The translations under genes were made by a program, and so were the position numbers. The notes beneath the pieces were generated by a model, which saw nothing but the letters and a program-made list of their open reading frames with translations, ran no database searches and was not told where the DNA came from. A stretch of 44,943 bases of DNA, taken from positions 1 to 44,943 of the forward strand of contig NZ_JAHLQH010000007.1 of NCBI RefSeq assembly GCF_018918325.1. The letters are read 5' to 3'. This document shows positions 26,509-36,957 of this stretch, in pieces (the stretch's first letter is position 1; every line of letters begins with the position of its first letter). The stretch is from Clostridium sp. MSJ-8 (GTDB lineage Bacteria > Bacillota > Clostridia > Clostridiales > Clostridiaceae).

Positions 26509-29500
26509 TTATTCTTTATTTGTTATATAGTCAATTATTTCTTTTAAAAACTTAAGTTCATCTTCTTTCTTTTTATCTTGAACCTTTACTATAAATATTG
26601 GTTTTTGTCCAAATTGTAATACAATATCATTTTTGTATTTTTGTAATAACTTTGCATAGACAGCTTTATAGCCTTTATCCCCTTCTTTGAATCTAAAGCT
26701 TACAGTTTCATTATCTTCTTTTATATCTTCAACCAAAATAGAATTTGCTTTACCTTTTATATAAGCAATATCCATAAGATTAATAACCGTTGTAGGAATA
26801 TCAGAATATCTATCTTCTAATTCTCCCTTTACTTCTTCATAATCTTCAATATTTTCTATTGCCGCAATCTTCTTATATACTTCTATCTTCTGTAATTCGT
26901 CTTCTATATAACTAGATGGAATGTATGCATCAAGTTTAAGTTCAATAGTAGTTTCAATAGGTTCATTCTCTATATCACCTTTTATAAGCTTAACTGCATC
27001 TTCTAGCATTCTGCAATATAAATCATATCCAACTGTAGCCATATGTCCATGTTGTGCAGAACCCATTATATTACCTGCGCCTCTTATTTCTAGATCTCTC
27101 ATAGCAATCTTAAATCCAGAACCTAATTCAGTAAAATCTTTTAATGCTTTTAATCTCTTTTCAGCAACTTCTGTAAGTACTTTATCTTTAGTATATAAAA
27201 GATACGCATATGCTATTCTATTTGAACGCCCTACTCTTCCTCTTAATTGATACAATTGTGATAGTCCCATCTTGTCTGCATCTAAAATAATTATTGTGTT
27301 TACATTTTGTATATCTATACCTGTTTCAATTATTGTAGTACAAACTAAAACATTTGATTCTTTTGCCATAAAAGATATCATTTCTTTTTCTAATTCCCTC
27401 TCTGTCATCTGTCCATGTGCTATAGATACTTTGCTTTCAGGAACTAAATTCTGAATATATGCAGCTATTTTAGCTATATTTTCAACTCTATTATATACAA
27501 AATAAACTTGCCCATCTCTAGATATTTCTCTCAGAATAGCATCTCTAATAAGTTGATCATTCTGTTCAACAACATAAGTTTGAATTGGATATCTTTCTTC
27601 AGGTGGAGTTTCTATTACTGATATATCTCTAACACCTGTTAGAGACATATGCAAAGTTCTCGGAATAGGTGTTGCACTTAGTGTCAATACATCTATATTT
27701 TTACTTAAACTTTTTATCTTTTCCTTTTGTGCTACTCCAAATCTCTGCTCTTCATCTATAACTAATAATCCTAAATCTTTAAACACAATATCTTTTGATA
27801 CTAGCTTATGAGTTCCTATCAGTATATCAATATTTCCTTCTTTTAATTTTTGAAGTGTTTGTTTTTGTTCCTTTGCTGTTCTAAACCTACTAATCATATC
27901 TATGTTAACAGCGAAATCTGAAAATCTCTTTTTCATAGTTTTATAATGTTGCTCTGCTAGAATTGTAGTTGGTACTAAAAAGGCAACTTGCTTTCCATCC
28001 ATTACTGCCTTAAATGCTGCTCTTACAGCAACTTCTGTCTTACCATATCCAACATCTCCACATAATAATCTATCCATAACCTTATCAGATTCCATATCTT
28101 TCTTTATATCTTCTATAGATGATATTTGGTCTGGTGTTTCTTCATAAGGAAATTCATCTTCAAACTGTCTCTGCCATTCAGTATCCTTTTTGAATTTATG
28201 ACCTTTTATAGCACTTCTTTCTGCATATAGTTTTACTAATTCCTGAGCAATTTGGTTAACTGAATTTTTTACTTTCGACTTAGCTTTCTGCCATTCATTT
28301 CCACCTAATTTGTTAATCTTTGGTGACTTTCCTTCACTACCTATATATTTTTGTATCATATCTAATTGTTCAACTGGAACATATAGTTTATCATCTTTGT
28401 CATAAACTATATCTAGATAATCCCTTTTGGTTCCACCAACTTCTATCTGCTTTATCCCTTTATATATACCTATTCCATGATTAACATGTACTACATAATC
28501 TCCAGGTTTTAATTCTGTAAAACTTTTTATCTTAGACACACCTTTTTTAGTGCCTTTTTTCTTAGTTAATTTTCTTTTAGCTTCTCCAAATACTTCTTTA
28601 TCTGATATTATACAGACCTTTAATTCATCACATTCAAAGCCCTTTAATAAATTCCCAAAAGTTATAACTACTTGCCCATCTTCTATATTGTCTATTTTAT
28701 CACTATAAAAACTCTCTATTCCTCTATCTCTTAATGTAGAAACTAATCTTTCACCTCTGACTCTAGTTCCTGATAAAATTAAGATTTTATAATTTTTTTC
28801 TTTTTTGCTTCTTATATCTTCTATCAATAAATCTAATTGACCTTGATAATTACTTAAGCTAATGCCCCTTAATTCAACTATATTATTAGTTTTCAAAAAA
28901 GTATTATTACTTTCTATCTCTTCAAGAACTAAATTGGCATTAGCTGTTATACAATCAATTAATTCTTCTTTATCTATAGCTAACTTAACTTGGGATGGAA
29001 GAATATCCCCTCTTTCTAAGAATATCGAACTATTCTCTGAAAATTCTAGATACGTACTATCTATTTTGCCTTTACATCTAACCTTACTATCTATAACATA
29101 AGTGTAATCCTTTAAATAATCAAAAAGAGTTTCTTTTTCCTCATATATTAAAGGAAGATAGCTATCTATTGTTTCAAAAGTTCTTGTTTCTCTAAGAGTT
29201 TCTAAATTTTTATTTACAGTTTGCCTTAATTTGGATTTTCTCTCTATATCTTTTATATTTTTAGATACTTCATCTAACTCTTTTGATATTCTATCTATAG
29301 CCTTTTCTATTATAGAATCATCTGTTATTATCTCTTTTGCTGGGAATATATCTATAGATTTTACCTTATCTATACTTCTCTGAGAAGTTACATTGAATGT
29401 TCTTATAGAATCTATCTCATCACCAAATAATTCTATTCTATATGGATAAATAGAATCCGCTGGGTATACATCTAATATTCCCCCTCTTAATGCAAATTCT

Positions 29501-30012
29501 CCTTTTCCTTCAACCATATCCACTCGTTCATATCCTGCTTCTAATAATACTTTGGCTAATTCCTTTAATTCTATCTGTTGTTCTAACTTTATCTTAATCT
29601 TATGACTTTTGTATAACTTTATAGGAGTATAATACGGAACAAAAGCTTCAACTGTTGTTACTATTATTTTTTTCTTTTTATTTAAAATCTCCTTTATTAC
29701 TTTTAATCTTTCCCATCGCAAATCACCTGAAATAGCATCTATGTTATAGAACACCATTTCTTTAGATGGAAGATAAAATACATTAGTGCAGAACAAATTA
29801 AGGTCCTCATATATATTCTTTGCCTCTATATCATTATCGGCAATTACAACTAACGACCCTTTAGTTTCTTCATATATACTGCTTAACAAATAACTCTTAG
29901 ACGAATCTGATAATCCTTGAACTTCAAAAAGTTTCTGCTTATCTATATACGATAAAATCTTTAAAAACTTTTCATTATTCACTAAGGGCTGCATTAACCC
30001 TCCTAATCTCAT
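26509..30012 (-). CDS. mfd: Transcription-repair coupling factor
   Basis: 1167 residues, full length. It removes RNA polymerase stalled at lesions and recruits UvrA. Domains in order: UvrB-like N-terminal region (AGYERVDMVEGKGEFALRGG), RNA polymerase-interacting CarD-like domain at about 490-560 (ELKPGDYVVHVNHGIGIYKG), superfamily 2 helicase with Walker A DVGYGKTEVA, DEEQ box VIDEEQRFGV, motif III TLSATPIPRTL and QLRGRVGRSN, then the C-terminal TRCF domain. AAAGGAGG is 8 bases before the first ATG; a second ATG six codons in also has AGGAGG, so the exact start could be either. It follows pth by 21 bases. Confidence 0.97.
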   Translation of the reverse strand: MRLGGLMQPLVNNEKFLKILSYIDKQKLFEVQGLSDSSKSYLLSSIYEETKGSLVVIADNDIEAKNIYEDLNLFCTNVFYLPSKEMVFYNIDAISGDLRWERLKVIKEILNKKKKIIVTTVEAFVPYYTPIKLYKSHKIKIKLEQQIELKELAKVLLEAGYERVDMVEGKGEFALRGGILDVYPADSIYPYRIELFGDEIDSIRTFNVTSQRSIDKVKSIDIFPAKEIITDDSIIEKAIDRISKELDEVSKNIKDIERKSKLRQTVNKNLETLRETRTFETIDSYLPLIYEEKETLFDYLKDYTYVIDSKVRCKGKIDSTYLEFSENSSIFLERGDILPSQVKLAIDKEELIDCITANANLVLEEIESNNTFLKTNNIVELRGISLSNYQGQLDLLIEDIRSKKEKNYKILILSGTRVRGERLVSTLRDRGIESFYSDKIDNIEDGQVVITFGNLLKGFECDELKVCIISDKEVFGEAKRKLTKKKGTKKGVSKIKSFTELKPGDYVVHVNHGIGIYKGIKQIEVGGTKRDYLDIVYDKDDKLYVPVEQLDMIQKYIGSEGKSPKINKLGGNEWQKAKSKVKNSVNQIAQELVKLYAERSAIKGHKFKKDTEWQRQFEDEFPYEETPDQISSIEDIKKDMESDKVMDRLLCGDVGYGKTEVAVRAAFKAVMDGKQVAFLVPTTILAEQHYKTMKKRFSDFAVNIDMISRFRTAKEQKQTLQKLKEGNIDILIGTHKLVSKDIVFKDLGLLVIDEEQRFGVAQKEKIKSLSKNIDVLTLSATPIPRTLHMSLTGVRDISVIETPPEERYPIQTYVVEQNDQLIRDAILREISRDGQVYFVYNRVENIAKIAAYIQNLVPESKVSIAHGQMTERELEKEMISFMAKESNVLVCTTIIETGIDIQNVNTIIILDADKMGLSQLYQLRGRVGRSNRIAYAYLLYTKDKVLTEVAEKRLKALKDFTELGSGFKIAMRDLEIRGAGNIMGSAQHGHMATVGYDLYCRMLEDAVKLIKGDIENEPIETTIELKLDAYIPSSYIEDELQKIEVYKKIAAIENIEDYEEVKGELEDRYSDIPTTVINLMDIAYIKGKANSILVEDIKEDNETVSFRFKEGDKGYKAVYAKLLQKYKNDIVLQFGQKPIFIVKVQDKKKEDELKFLKEIIDYITNKE

Positions 30013-30033
30013 TCATGTAACCTCCTTTACAAA

Positions 30034-30603
30034 TTATAAAGCTGCATTAAATCCATTAAATTTATTCATTGCTTCTTTTGAGCTAGAACTTATTATAGTT
30101 TCAGTTGAAGATAAAACTACATCTAAAACCTTATCTAATATTTCATTTTCTTCTGAAGAGAACTTTCCTAAAACATGTTTAATCAAATCCCCTTTAGGCT
30201 TACCTACTCCGACCTTGATTCTAGGAAAAACCTCTGTGCCTAATTGTGCAATTATATTCTTAATTCCATTATGCCCACCTGCACTACCTTTATCACGAAT
30301 ACGTAATTTTCCAACATCTAAGCTTATATCATCATATATAACAACCATTTCATCTGTAGTTAACTTATAAAAGTCCATTAATGGTTTAATTGCTTCTCCA
30401 CTGAGATTCATATACGTCATAGGTTTAAATAATATGACTTTTTCATTTTCTATGAATCCTTCACCGTACATACCTTTAAATTTTTCCCTATTTATCTCTA
30501 TATTATACTTATTAGCTATTCTATCAATTGATGCAAAGCCAATATTATGTCTTGTATTGTTGTATTCATCACCTGGATTTCCCAATCCTACTATTAAGAA
30601 CAT
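30034..30603 (-). CDS. pth: Peptidyl-tRNA hydrolase
   Basis: 189 residues. It recycles tRNA from peptidyl-tRNA released from ribosomes. Family marks are [21 protein letters not shown] with the catalytic His, [27 protein letters not shown] and [17 protein letters not shown] precedes the ATG. It pairs with mfd downstream, a common Firmicutes arrangement, and is separated from the upstream protease-like gene by a terminator. Confidence 0.97.
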   Translation of the reverse strand: MFLIVGLGNPGDEYNNTRHNIGFASIDRIANKYNIEINREKFKGMYGEGFIENEKVILFKPMTYMNLSGEAIKPLMDFYKLTTDEMVVIYDDISLDVGKLRIRDKGSAGGHNGIKNIIAQLGTEVFPRIKVGVGKPKGDLIKHVLGKFSSEENEILDKVLDVVLSSTETIISSSSKEAMNKFNGFNAAL

Positions 30604-30638
30604 TTTATTATCTCCTTCTATTTTGTTGTAATTTAAAA

Positions 30639-30670
30639 TTGAGAATGTTTAATTAAACATTCTCAACTTT
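30639..30670 (-). terminator. Terminator of the HtrA-like gene
   Basis: TTGAGAATGTTTAA followed directly by TTAAACATTCTCAA is a perfect 28-base palindrome (30639-30666); on the minus strand it is followed by TTTTAAATT. It overlaps the stop codon of the protease-like gene. Confidence 0.8.
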
Positions 30671-31733
30671 CATTCATATTTAATTGTATTGTTTTTTCTT
30701 GCAATTGTCTATATATAACACATTCTATAACATCTTTTGATTCATTTTCCTTAAATGCAGTATAGACATCATACATATTAGAAACTGGTTTATTTTCTAT
30801 TGATACAATAATATCAGTTGCATGCAATCCTGACTTTTCAGCTATACTATTTTTTTCTATACTTTCTACATATACGCCTTTAAAAGAGTTTTCTCCAGAT
30901 TCAGAAACAGCACGACCTTGTATTCCTATATCACTATCTTTATTAATCATCTCTAGTATTTGCTTTATTCCAACACAACAATACAACCCATTATCATTAT
31001 ATTTATTACTTAGGCTCTTACTTGCAATCCCTATTAATTTCCCTTCAATATCACACAATATACCACCTGTGTTATCGTTATTAATGATAGCATTTGTTCT
31101 TATAAGAGAAATTGAATCATTAATCTTTATTTGAGAAGTAACTATTCCATTTGATATCATACTAGTATCATTTTGAATTTTATTTTTTCCTACTATAAGC
31201 ACATTCTCTCCATTAATTATGTCACGTTCTTGATAATCTATTGGTTCTAATGTATCATCTTGAACTTTTAGAAGTGCAATATCTAAATCTTCATCATAAA
31301 CCATTATAGTTGCTTGTAATGTTTTAACTTTTTTATTATATATTGATACATATATATTATTAGAATCCTTTAAAGGAGAATAATTAGTAATTATATATCC
31401 ATCCTCACTTATAATTATTCCAGTAATATTTTTCGATTCATCATTTAAATCATCACTAGATGAAACTGTTACTAAATGTTTAGATACTTTTTCACTAATA
31501 TCAGTATACATATTACCTATATTTTGTTCTTCATTAGCTTGTTCTATATTATTCTTTTCTTTATTTTTATCTAAATCATCTTTATTATTGTTTATAATAA
31601 ATTTAGTAACTATCCCCACCAAAGCTATAATTCCTATTATAATTACAATAGTTATCACTTTATAGAAATTTTTTCTTAAGGGCTTACTTTCTATATTTAG
31701 CCTATCATTATCATTTTGGCTATTATCTTTCAT
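30663..31733 (-). CDS. Membrane-anchored HtrA-like protein with PDZ domain, catalytic residues lost
   Basis: 356 residues from the ATG at 31731-31733 (GGAGG 4 bases upstream). A short cytoplasmic N-terminus, one membrane helix (about 24-46), an acidic linker, a trypsin-like domain (about 80-255) and a PDZ domain (about 268-350, GVYVESIEKNSIAEKSGLHATD). The fold marks of HtrA are clear: TGIIISEDGYIITN and DLDIALLKV. But the catalytic His position (TNxHVV) reads TNYSPL (Ser119), and the Ser position (GNSGGPL) reads DNTGGIL (Thr222); only Asp151 remains. It is therefore probably a pseudoprotease acting as a sensor or scaffold. It directly follows a histidine kinase gene (the frames abut), recalling the CssRS-HtrA quality-control theme. 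Confidence 0.85.
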   Translation of the reverse strand: MKDNSQNDNDRLNIESKPLRKNFYKVITIVIIIGIIALVGIVTKFIINNNKDDLDKNKEKNNIEQANEEQNIGNMYTDISEKVSKHLVTVSSSDDLNDESKNITGIIISEDGYIITNYSPLKDSNNIYVSIYNKKVKTLQATIMVYDEDLDIALLKVQDDTLEPIDYQERDIINGENVLIVGKNKIQNDTSMISNGIVTSQIKINDSISLIRTNAIINNDNTGGILCDIEGKLIGIASKSLSNKYNDNGLYCCVGIKQILEMINKDSDIGIQGRAVSESGENSFKGVYVESIEKNSIAEKSGLHATDIIVSIENKPVSNMYDVYTAFKENESKDVIECVIYRQLQEKTIQLNMNES

Positions 31734-31754
31734 GTATCCTCCACTTCTATACAA

Positions 31755-33167
31755 CTAAACTTTTGCAAGAGTAAAAGTAAATACTACTCCTTCTCTTTCA
31801 TTTCTTACCCACACATCTTCTTTGTGTTGAGTCATAATCAATCTAACTATTGGAAGTCCTAATCCAGTGCTTTCCTTGTTAGTTCTAGATTTATCTGACT
31901 TATAGAATCTATCCCATATATGTGCCATTTCTTCTTCAGTCATCTTAGATCCTTTATTATAAACTGCTACATGAACCTTAGGTCCTTTTATTCTAGTACT
32001 TACACTTATTATTCCTTCTTCTCCACCATATTTTATTGCATTATCTAATAGATTAGTTAATACTTGCATTATTCTATCACTATCTGCATACACATATAAA
32101 TGTTCATTTTCAAGTGATGCATTAATATGAATACCTTTGTCTTTTACTTTGCTTTCAATATTTAGCAAACACCTTTTAACCAAAGCATTTATATCAACTT
32201 CCATTATAGTTAACTTAAACTTACCAACTTCCATTGATGATATATCTAATAAGTCATTTACTAATCTAGATAATCTATTAATTTCATCATAAACTAATTT
32301 CAAGTAATAATTTTCTTTATCTTTTGGGATAACTCCATCTAACATTCCTGCTATAAATCCCTTCATAGAAGTAATAGGTGATCTAAGTTCATGAGATACA
32401 TTTGATATAAAATCTCTTCTATTTGTATCAACTGCTTCTAGAGACTCAGCCATTAAATTGAACGATCTTCCAAGTTCTCCTATTTCATCATTAGATTTTA
32501 CTTGAATTCTATTAGTCACTTCGCCTCTTGCTAATTTATTTGCAACTAAATAAATCTCTTTTAACGGATTAACTAATTGCTTTTTAGTTAAATAATTAGC
32601 ACCTGCTACAGCTAAAACAAGAGTTACCAAAGTAGATATCCAAATTATTTTATACACCTTAAATAAATAGCCATTCATAACAGAATCAGAAGGCATATAT
32701 ATAATTGCTCCCCAATACTTATCACTTTTAAAAATAGGCTTTAAATAAGCTTCTTTTGATGAATCACCTGTTTTAACTTCTCCATCTTTTACAATTTCAT
32801 TGTTTTGTAGTTTTGAGGCATACTGCTCATCTATAGATATTTTAGTTTTAGACATTTCTTTTTTTATCTCTTTTGAACCTGCATAAACAAATTCAATATT
32901 GTCACAAACTAATACATCTGTATCCATAACATCCTTTACATTATCAAGAATCAATTGAAGACTTTTATATGAGCTTTCACCTTCAACAAGAGATGTATTT
33001 ACCAAATCAGTAATTATTTCTCCTTGCTTTTCTAATTTATCATAGAAATATGATGAATATATGCTTCTAAAGGCAAATGTTAAAATAATTGATGATGCTA
33101 CTAAAATAATTGCTAATATAGCTGTAAAATTAGTTATTATCTTATATAGCAAACTATTCTTGTTCAT
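31755..33167 (-). CDS. Sensor histidine kinase, two-component system
   Basis: 470 residues. Two membrane helices (about 12-34 and 172-192) enclose an extracytoplasmic sensing region of roughly 135 residues. A HAMP linker (about 192-245) is followed by a HisKA domain with the phospho-acceptor His259 in SNVSHELRSPITSMKGF, and an HATPase_c domain with NLLDNAIKYG and ESTGLGLPIV. The start ATG abuts the stop of the regulator gene (TAGATG) with GAGGTG inside the regulator, so translation is coupled. Stimulus unknown; the adjacent HtrA-like protein suggests envelope protein stress, which is inference. Confidence 0.95.
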   Translation of the reverse strand: MNKNSLLYKIITNFTAILAIILVASSIILTFAFRSIYSSYFYDKLEKQGEIITDLVNTSLVEGESSYKSLQLILDNVKDVMDTDVLVCDNIEFVYAGSKEIKKEMSKTKISIDEQYASKLQNNEIVKDGEVKTGDSSKEAYLKPIFKSDKYWGAIIYMPSDSVMNGYLFKVYKIIWISTLVTLVLAVAGANYLTKKQLVNPLKEIYLVANKLARGEVTNRIQVKSNDEIGELGRSFNLMAESLEAVDTNRRDFISNVSHELRSPITSMKGFIAGMLDGVIPKDKENYYLKLVYDEINRLSRLVNDLLDISSMEVGKFKLTIMEVDINALVKRCLLNIESKVKDKGIHINASLENEHLYVYADSDRIMQVLTNLLDNAIKYGGEEGIISVSTRIKGPKVHVAVYNKGSKMTEEEMAHIWDRFYKSDKSRTNKESTGLGLPIVRLIMTQHKEDVWVRNEREGVVFTFTLAKV

Positions 33168-33854
33168 CTACTTCACCTCAAATTTATATCCAACACCCCA
33201 TACAGTTTCTAACTGCCAGTTGTCTCCACCATTTATTTTTTCTCTTAATCTCTTTATATGAACATCTACTGTTCTTGAATCTCCAGGGTAATCATATCCC
33301 CATACTTCACATAATAATTGTTCTCTTGTAAAAACTTTGTTCTTATTACATGCTAAATAATATAATAAATCAAATTCTTTTGGTGGCATTTTTATTTCTT
33401 GACCTTTATAAACAACATTGTATGAACTAGCATCAATAACTAAATCATTAAAATGTAATATATCTTCATTTGAACTTTCAACTGAATACCTTCTCATTAC
33501 AGCCTTAACTCTTGCTAATAATTCCTTTGGTTCAAAAGGTTTTACCACATAATCATCAGCTCCTAATTCTAATGCTAAAACTTTATCAAATGTATCACCC
33601 TTTGCAGTTAACATTATTACTGGTGTTGCTGAGTCCTTTCTTATCCACTTTAAGACATCTATACCATCTATGTTTGGAAGCATCATATCTAAAAGAACTA
33701 AATCCGGCTTACATTCTGCAAATAAATCTTGTGCTGCCTTACCATCATTAGCTATTCTAGTATCATATCCCGAACTTTTTAGATACATATCTATTACTTC
33801 ACAAATATTTGTATCATCGTCAACAATTAGTACTACTCCTAAATTTCCTTCCAT
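33168..33854 (-). CDS. OmpR/PhoB-type response regulator
   Basis: 228 residues. Receiver domain residues 1-120 with the acidic pocket DDD (12-14), phosphorylation site Asp56 in LVLLDMMLP and Lys105 in VVKPFEP; winged-helix DNA-binding domain about 130-228 with PPKEFDLLYYLACNKNKVFT and DSRTVDVHIKRLREK. First gene of the regulator-kinase-HtrA-like operon. Its upstream region holds a 21-base perfect palindrome (33947-33967) that might be an operator. Confidence 0.96.
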   Translation of the reverse strand: MEGNLGVVLIVDDDTNICEVIDMYLKSSGYDTRIANDGKAAQDLFAECKPDLVLLDMMLPNIDGIDVLKWIRKDSATPVIMLTAKGDTFDKVLALELGADDYVVKPFEPKELLARVKAVMRRYSVESSNEDILHFNDLVIDASSYNVVYKGQEIKMPPKEFDLLYYLACNKNKVFTREQLLCEVWGYDYPGDSRTVDVHIKRLREKINGGDNWQLETVWGVGYKFEVK

Positions 33855-33946
33855 AATTCCCTAACACTCCATTTCCTTTATTTTCTTCTTTCTACAATTA
33901 TATAATATAAATTTATCACTTTTTTCATAGTTTTTATACAGTTTTA

Positions 33947-33967
33947 AATAAATTGTTACAATTTATT
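33947..33967. promoter_or_regulatory. 21-base palindrome upstream of the response regulator
   Basis: AATAAATTGT-T-ACAATTTATT is a perfect 10-bp inverted repeat around one central base, about 95 bases upstream of the regulator start. It is a candidate operator; no T-run follows, so it is not a terminator. Confidence 0.5.
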
Positions 33968-34043
33968 CATCATGTACCACATATCGTTCACATTTGTAGT
34001 AATTAATTATACTATACCATACATCCTTAATATTTTTCTATGC

Positions 34044-34080
34044 AAAAAAAGATGGTTACTAAAAATGTAACCATCTTTTA
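34044..34080 (-). terminator. Terminator of prs
   Basis: On the minus strand AAAAGATGGTTAC and GTAACCATCTTTT flank an AT loop, followed by a T-run. Confidence 0.9.
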
Positions 34081-34090
34081 TGTAAATATA

Positions 34091-35050
34091 TTAGCCTTCG
34101 AATAATTTACTAATTGCTTCGTCGTAATATATTCTCTTAATTGCTTCTGCAAATATTGGTGCTACTGAAATAGAAGTAACTTTATCTTTATCAACATCTT
34201 CTGGTAATGTTAATGTATTTAACATTACTAATTCTTCAATTGCTGAATTTTCTATTCTCTCAAATGCTGGTCCTGAAAGAACTCCGTGTGTACAACAAGC
34301 ACTAACTGATTTAGCTCCTAAATCTTTTAATGCATTAGCTGCATTACATATAGTTCCTGCTGTATCAATCATATCATCTACAAGAATACATCTCTTGCCT
34401 TCTACTTCTCCAATTATATTCATTATTTCTGAAACATTTGCTCTAGGTCTTCTCTTATCTATTATAGCTATTGGTGCATGTAAACTATCAGCAAACTTTC
34501 TAGCTCTTGTTACACTTCCTAAGTCTGGTGATACAACAACTACATCATCTTGATCTGCATATCCTTTTTCTACAAAGTGTTTAGCTAATATTGGTGATCC
34601 TAATAAGTGATCAACTGGAATATTGAAGTATCCTTGAATTTGAGCAGCATGTAAATCCATTGTTAATACTCTGTCTGCACCTGCTGCAGTTAATAAGTCA
34701 GCAACTAATTTAGCTGTAATTGGATCTCTTGACTTAGCCTTTCTGTCTTGTCTTGCATATCCGTAATAAGGGATTACGGCAGTTATTCTACCTGCTGATG
34801 CTCTCTTAAATGCATCTATCATTATTAATAGTTCCATTAAATTGTTATTAACTGGTGCTCCAGTTGACTGAACTAAGAATACGTCAGTTCCTCTAACACT
34901 TTCATTAATATCTACACTAATTTCCCCATCACTGAAAGTTCCTACTTTAGCATCTCCAACTGGAAGACCTAATAAACTTGCTATTTCTTTAGCTAATTCT
35001 GGGTGTGAATTCCCTGTAAATATTTTTATCTTTTTACCATGGGATAACAT
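34091..35050 (-). CDS. prs: Ribose-phosphate pyrophosphokinase
   Basis: 319 residues, full length. It makes PRPP from ribose 5-phosphate and ATP for nucleotide, His and Trp synthesis. The class I marks are [18 protein letters not shown], the metal/ATP loop [17 protein letters not shown] and the PRPP loop [19 protein letters not shown] precedes the ATG. It follows glmU by 60 bases, the conserved glmU-prs order, and sits near purR, hpt and a PNP, giving the window a purine theme. Confidence 0.97.
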   Translation of the reverse strand: MLSHGKKIKIFTGNSHPELAKEIASLLGLPVGDAKVGTFSDGEISVDINESVRGTDVFLVQSTGAPVNNNLMELLIMIDAFKRASAGRITAVIPYYGYARQDRKAKSRDPITAKLVADLLTAAGADRVLTMDLHAAQIQGYFNIPVDHLLGSPILAKHFVEKGYADQDDVVVVSPDLGSVTRARKFADSLHAPIAIIDKRRPRANVSEIMNIIGEVEGKRCILVDDMIDTAGTICNAANALKDLGAKSVSACCTHGVLSGPAFERIENSAIEELVMLNTLTLPEDVDKDKVTSISVAPIFAEAIKRIYYDEAISKLFEG

Positions 35051-35110
35051 AAATATGAAGACCTCCTTAAATCTTTTAAAAGTATATTTTTGTGGTATAA
35101 ATCTATATTA

Positions 35111-36478
35111 TTATTTCATTAAACCCTTTTTCTCTACCCAACCTTCAATGTTTGTCTGTCTAGCTCTAGCTATAGCTAAATCACCTTTCTTCACCTCTGA
35201 TGTTATAGTTGAGCCGGCTGCAATATAGGTATTATCTTCAACAACTACTGGAGAAACCAAATTAGTATTACATCCTATAAAGCTATTATTACCGATTATT
35301 GTTTTATGTTTTTCTTTTCCATCGTAGTTAACAACTACTGTTCCACAACCAAAGTTGCAATTACTACCGACTTCAGCATCACCTATATATGTTAAATGTG
35401 AAACTTTAGTTCCATCTGCTATACTACTTTTCTTAATTTCTACAAAATCTCCTATTCTAACACTGTTACCAATAGTAGATTCAGGTCTTATATATGCAAA
35501 TGGTCCTACTGTAGTATTATTACCTATCGTACTATCTAATATTACTGATGCTTGTATCTCAGCACCTTCCTTTATTATACTATCCTTAATTCTGCAATTT
35601 TGCAATATCAAACAATTATCTTCAATTGTAGTTTTTCCTTCAATAATATTATTAGGATAAATAATTGTATCTTTTCCTATAGTAACATCTATGCCTATAT
35701 AAGTTGTTTTAGGGTCAATAAGTGTTACTCCATTCTCTAAATGTTTTTTATTGATTCTTTTTCTAAGAATTTCTTCTGCTTCAGCTAATTGAATTCTAGA
35801 ATTTACACCTATTGTATCTTCATAATCTGTTACAACAGCTCCTATTTTTTTATCTTGAGATTTTAATATTCCTATTACATCTGTAAGATAATATTCTCCT
35901 TGATTATTATTATTAGATAATTTATCTAATGCACTTAATAAATCTTGAATATTGAAACAATACATTCCTGCATTCATTTCATTTATCTTAAGCTGCTCTT
36001 CTGTACAATCCTTATGTTCAACAATTTCTTTTACTCCAACATCGTCTCTAATAATTCTACCGTATCCTGTTGGATCATCTACAAATGCTGTAAGTAAAGT
36101 TGCTGAATTATTGTTCTCTATATGTTCATCAAATAGTCTCTCTATAGTCTCTACCTTAGTTAATGGAGAATCTCCTGAAAAAACTGCCACAACTCCAGTT
36201 TTTCCCTTTAAGAATTCCTTAGCAGCTTTAACTGCATCTCCAGTTCCAAGTTGTTCTTTCTGTAATGAATATGAAACATTTCTATCTTCTGTGCTTGCTT
36301 TAACTAGCTCAGCACCTTTTCCTATAATCAAGTTTATATCTTGAATTCCAGCTGTTCTAATGTTATCTATAACATGTTTAACCATCTCTTTGCCACATAC
36401 TTTGTGTAAAACTTTAGGCATGTCAGATTTTATTCTCTTACCTTGCCCTGCTGCTAATATCAAAGCACATTTATACAT
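35111..36478 (-). CDS. glmU: Bifunctional UDP-N-acetylglucosamine pyrophosphorylase / glucosamine-1-phosphate N-acetyltransferase
   Basis: 455 residues. It makes UDP-GlcNAc for peptidoglycan. The N-terminal uridyltransferase carries [20 protein letters not shown]; the C-terminal half is a left-handed beta-helix of hexapeptide repeats ([20 protein letters not shown]) with the acetyltransferase region [20 protein letters not shown] and [14 protein letters not shown]. The ATG at 36476-36478 is taken as start (GAGGTG 5 bases upstream); a TTG directly before it would add one residue. It lies between spoVG and prs as in Bacillus. Confidence 0.97.
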   Translation of the reverse strand: MYKCALILAAGQGKRIKSDMPKVLHKVCGKEMVKHVIDNIRTAGIQDINLIIGKGAELVKASTEDRNVSYSLQKEQLGTGDAVKAAKEFLKGKTGVVAVFSGDSPLTKVETIERLFDEHIENNNSATLLTAFVDDPTGYGRIIRDDVGVKEIVEHKDCTEEQLKINEMNAGMYCFNIQDLLSALDKLSNNNNQGEYYLTDVIGILKSQDKKIGAVVTDYEDTIGVNSRIQLAEAEEILRKRINKKHLENGVTLIDPKTTYIGIDVTIGKDTIIYPNNIIEGKTTIEDNCLILQNCRIKDSIIKEGAEIQASVILDSTIGNNTTVGPFAYIRPESTIGNSVRIGDFVEIKKSSIADGTKVSHLTYIGDAEVGSNCNFGCGTVVVNYDGKEKHKTIIGNNSFIGCNTNLVSPVVVEDNTYIAAGSTITSEVKKGDLAIARARQTNIEGWVEKKGLMK

Positions 36479-36600
36479 CAAATCACCTCGTGAAATTTAA
36501 TGGTATTATATTTTTCTAAAAATGTATTTTAAAAAGAATAATTCCTTATAATATTATATTGGAAAGGGGTATTTATTTCAACCATAACTTAATTTAAGGC

Positions 36601-36632
36601 AAAAAAATAAAAGGAAGGTAATCTTCCTTTTA
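36601..36632 (-). terminator. Terminator of spoVG
   Basis: On the minus strand AAAAGGAAG and CTTCCTTTT pair across ATTAC and run into ATTTTTTT, right after the spoVG stop. Confidence 0.9.
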
Positions 36633-36923
36633 TTATTCTTCTGAACTTGTTTCAGCACTTGATTCTTCAATCTTTGCTTCTTCATAAGCTGATAGAATAG
36701 ATGCTTGTATCTTTTCTCTAGTCTCAGTATTAATTGGATGTGCAATATCCTTAAATTCACCATCTGGTGTCTTTCTACTAGGCATTGCTATAAACAATCC
36801 ATTTTGACCTTCAATTACTTTAATATCATGTACAACAAATTCATTGTCAAAAGTAACAGAAACGATAGCCTTCATCTTTCCATCAGTAGCTATTTTTCTG
36901 ATTCTAACGTCTGTGATTTGCAT
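36633..36923 (-). CDS. spoVG: SpoVG, septation and RNA/DNA-binding regulator
   Basis: 96 residues: [20 protein letters not shown], then [20 protein letters not shown] and [20 protein letters not shown] are diagnostic for the family. SpoVG affects asymmetric septation, capsule and virulence genes in Gram-positives and binds nucleic acid. GGAGG precedes the ATG. Upstream lies a sigma-H-like promoter (36958-36984). Order purR-spoVG-glmU-prs is conserved with Bacillus. Confidence 0.98.
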   Translation of the reverse strand: MQITDVRIRKIATDGKMKAIVSVTFDNEFVVHDIKVIEGQNGLFIAMPSRKTPDGEFKDIAHPINTETREKIQASILSAYEEAKIEESSAETSSEE

Positions 36924-36957
36924 TTCACTCCACCTCCAGTTGCTTTATGTATTAAAA

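Noticed and set aside
29965..30010. A 13-codon frame (ATG AAT GAG ...) overlapping the start of mfd
   Set aside because: It shares the mfd ribosome site but its spacing is worse and nothing suggests a leader peptide.
36578..36763. Small minus-strand frame overlapping the end of spoVG and its terminator
   Set aside because: It overlaps spoVG in another frame and runs through the terminator hairpin; spoVG is unmistakable.
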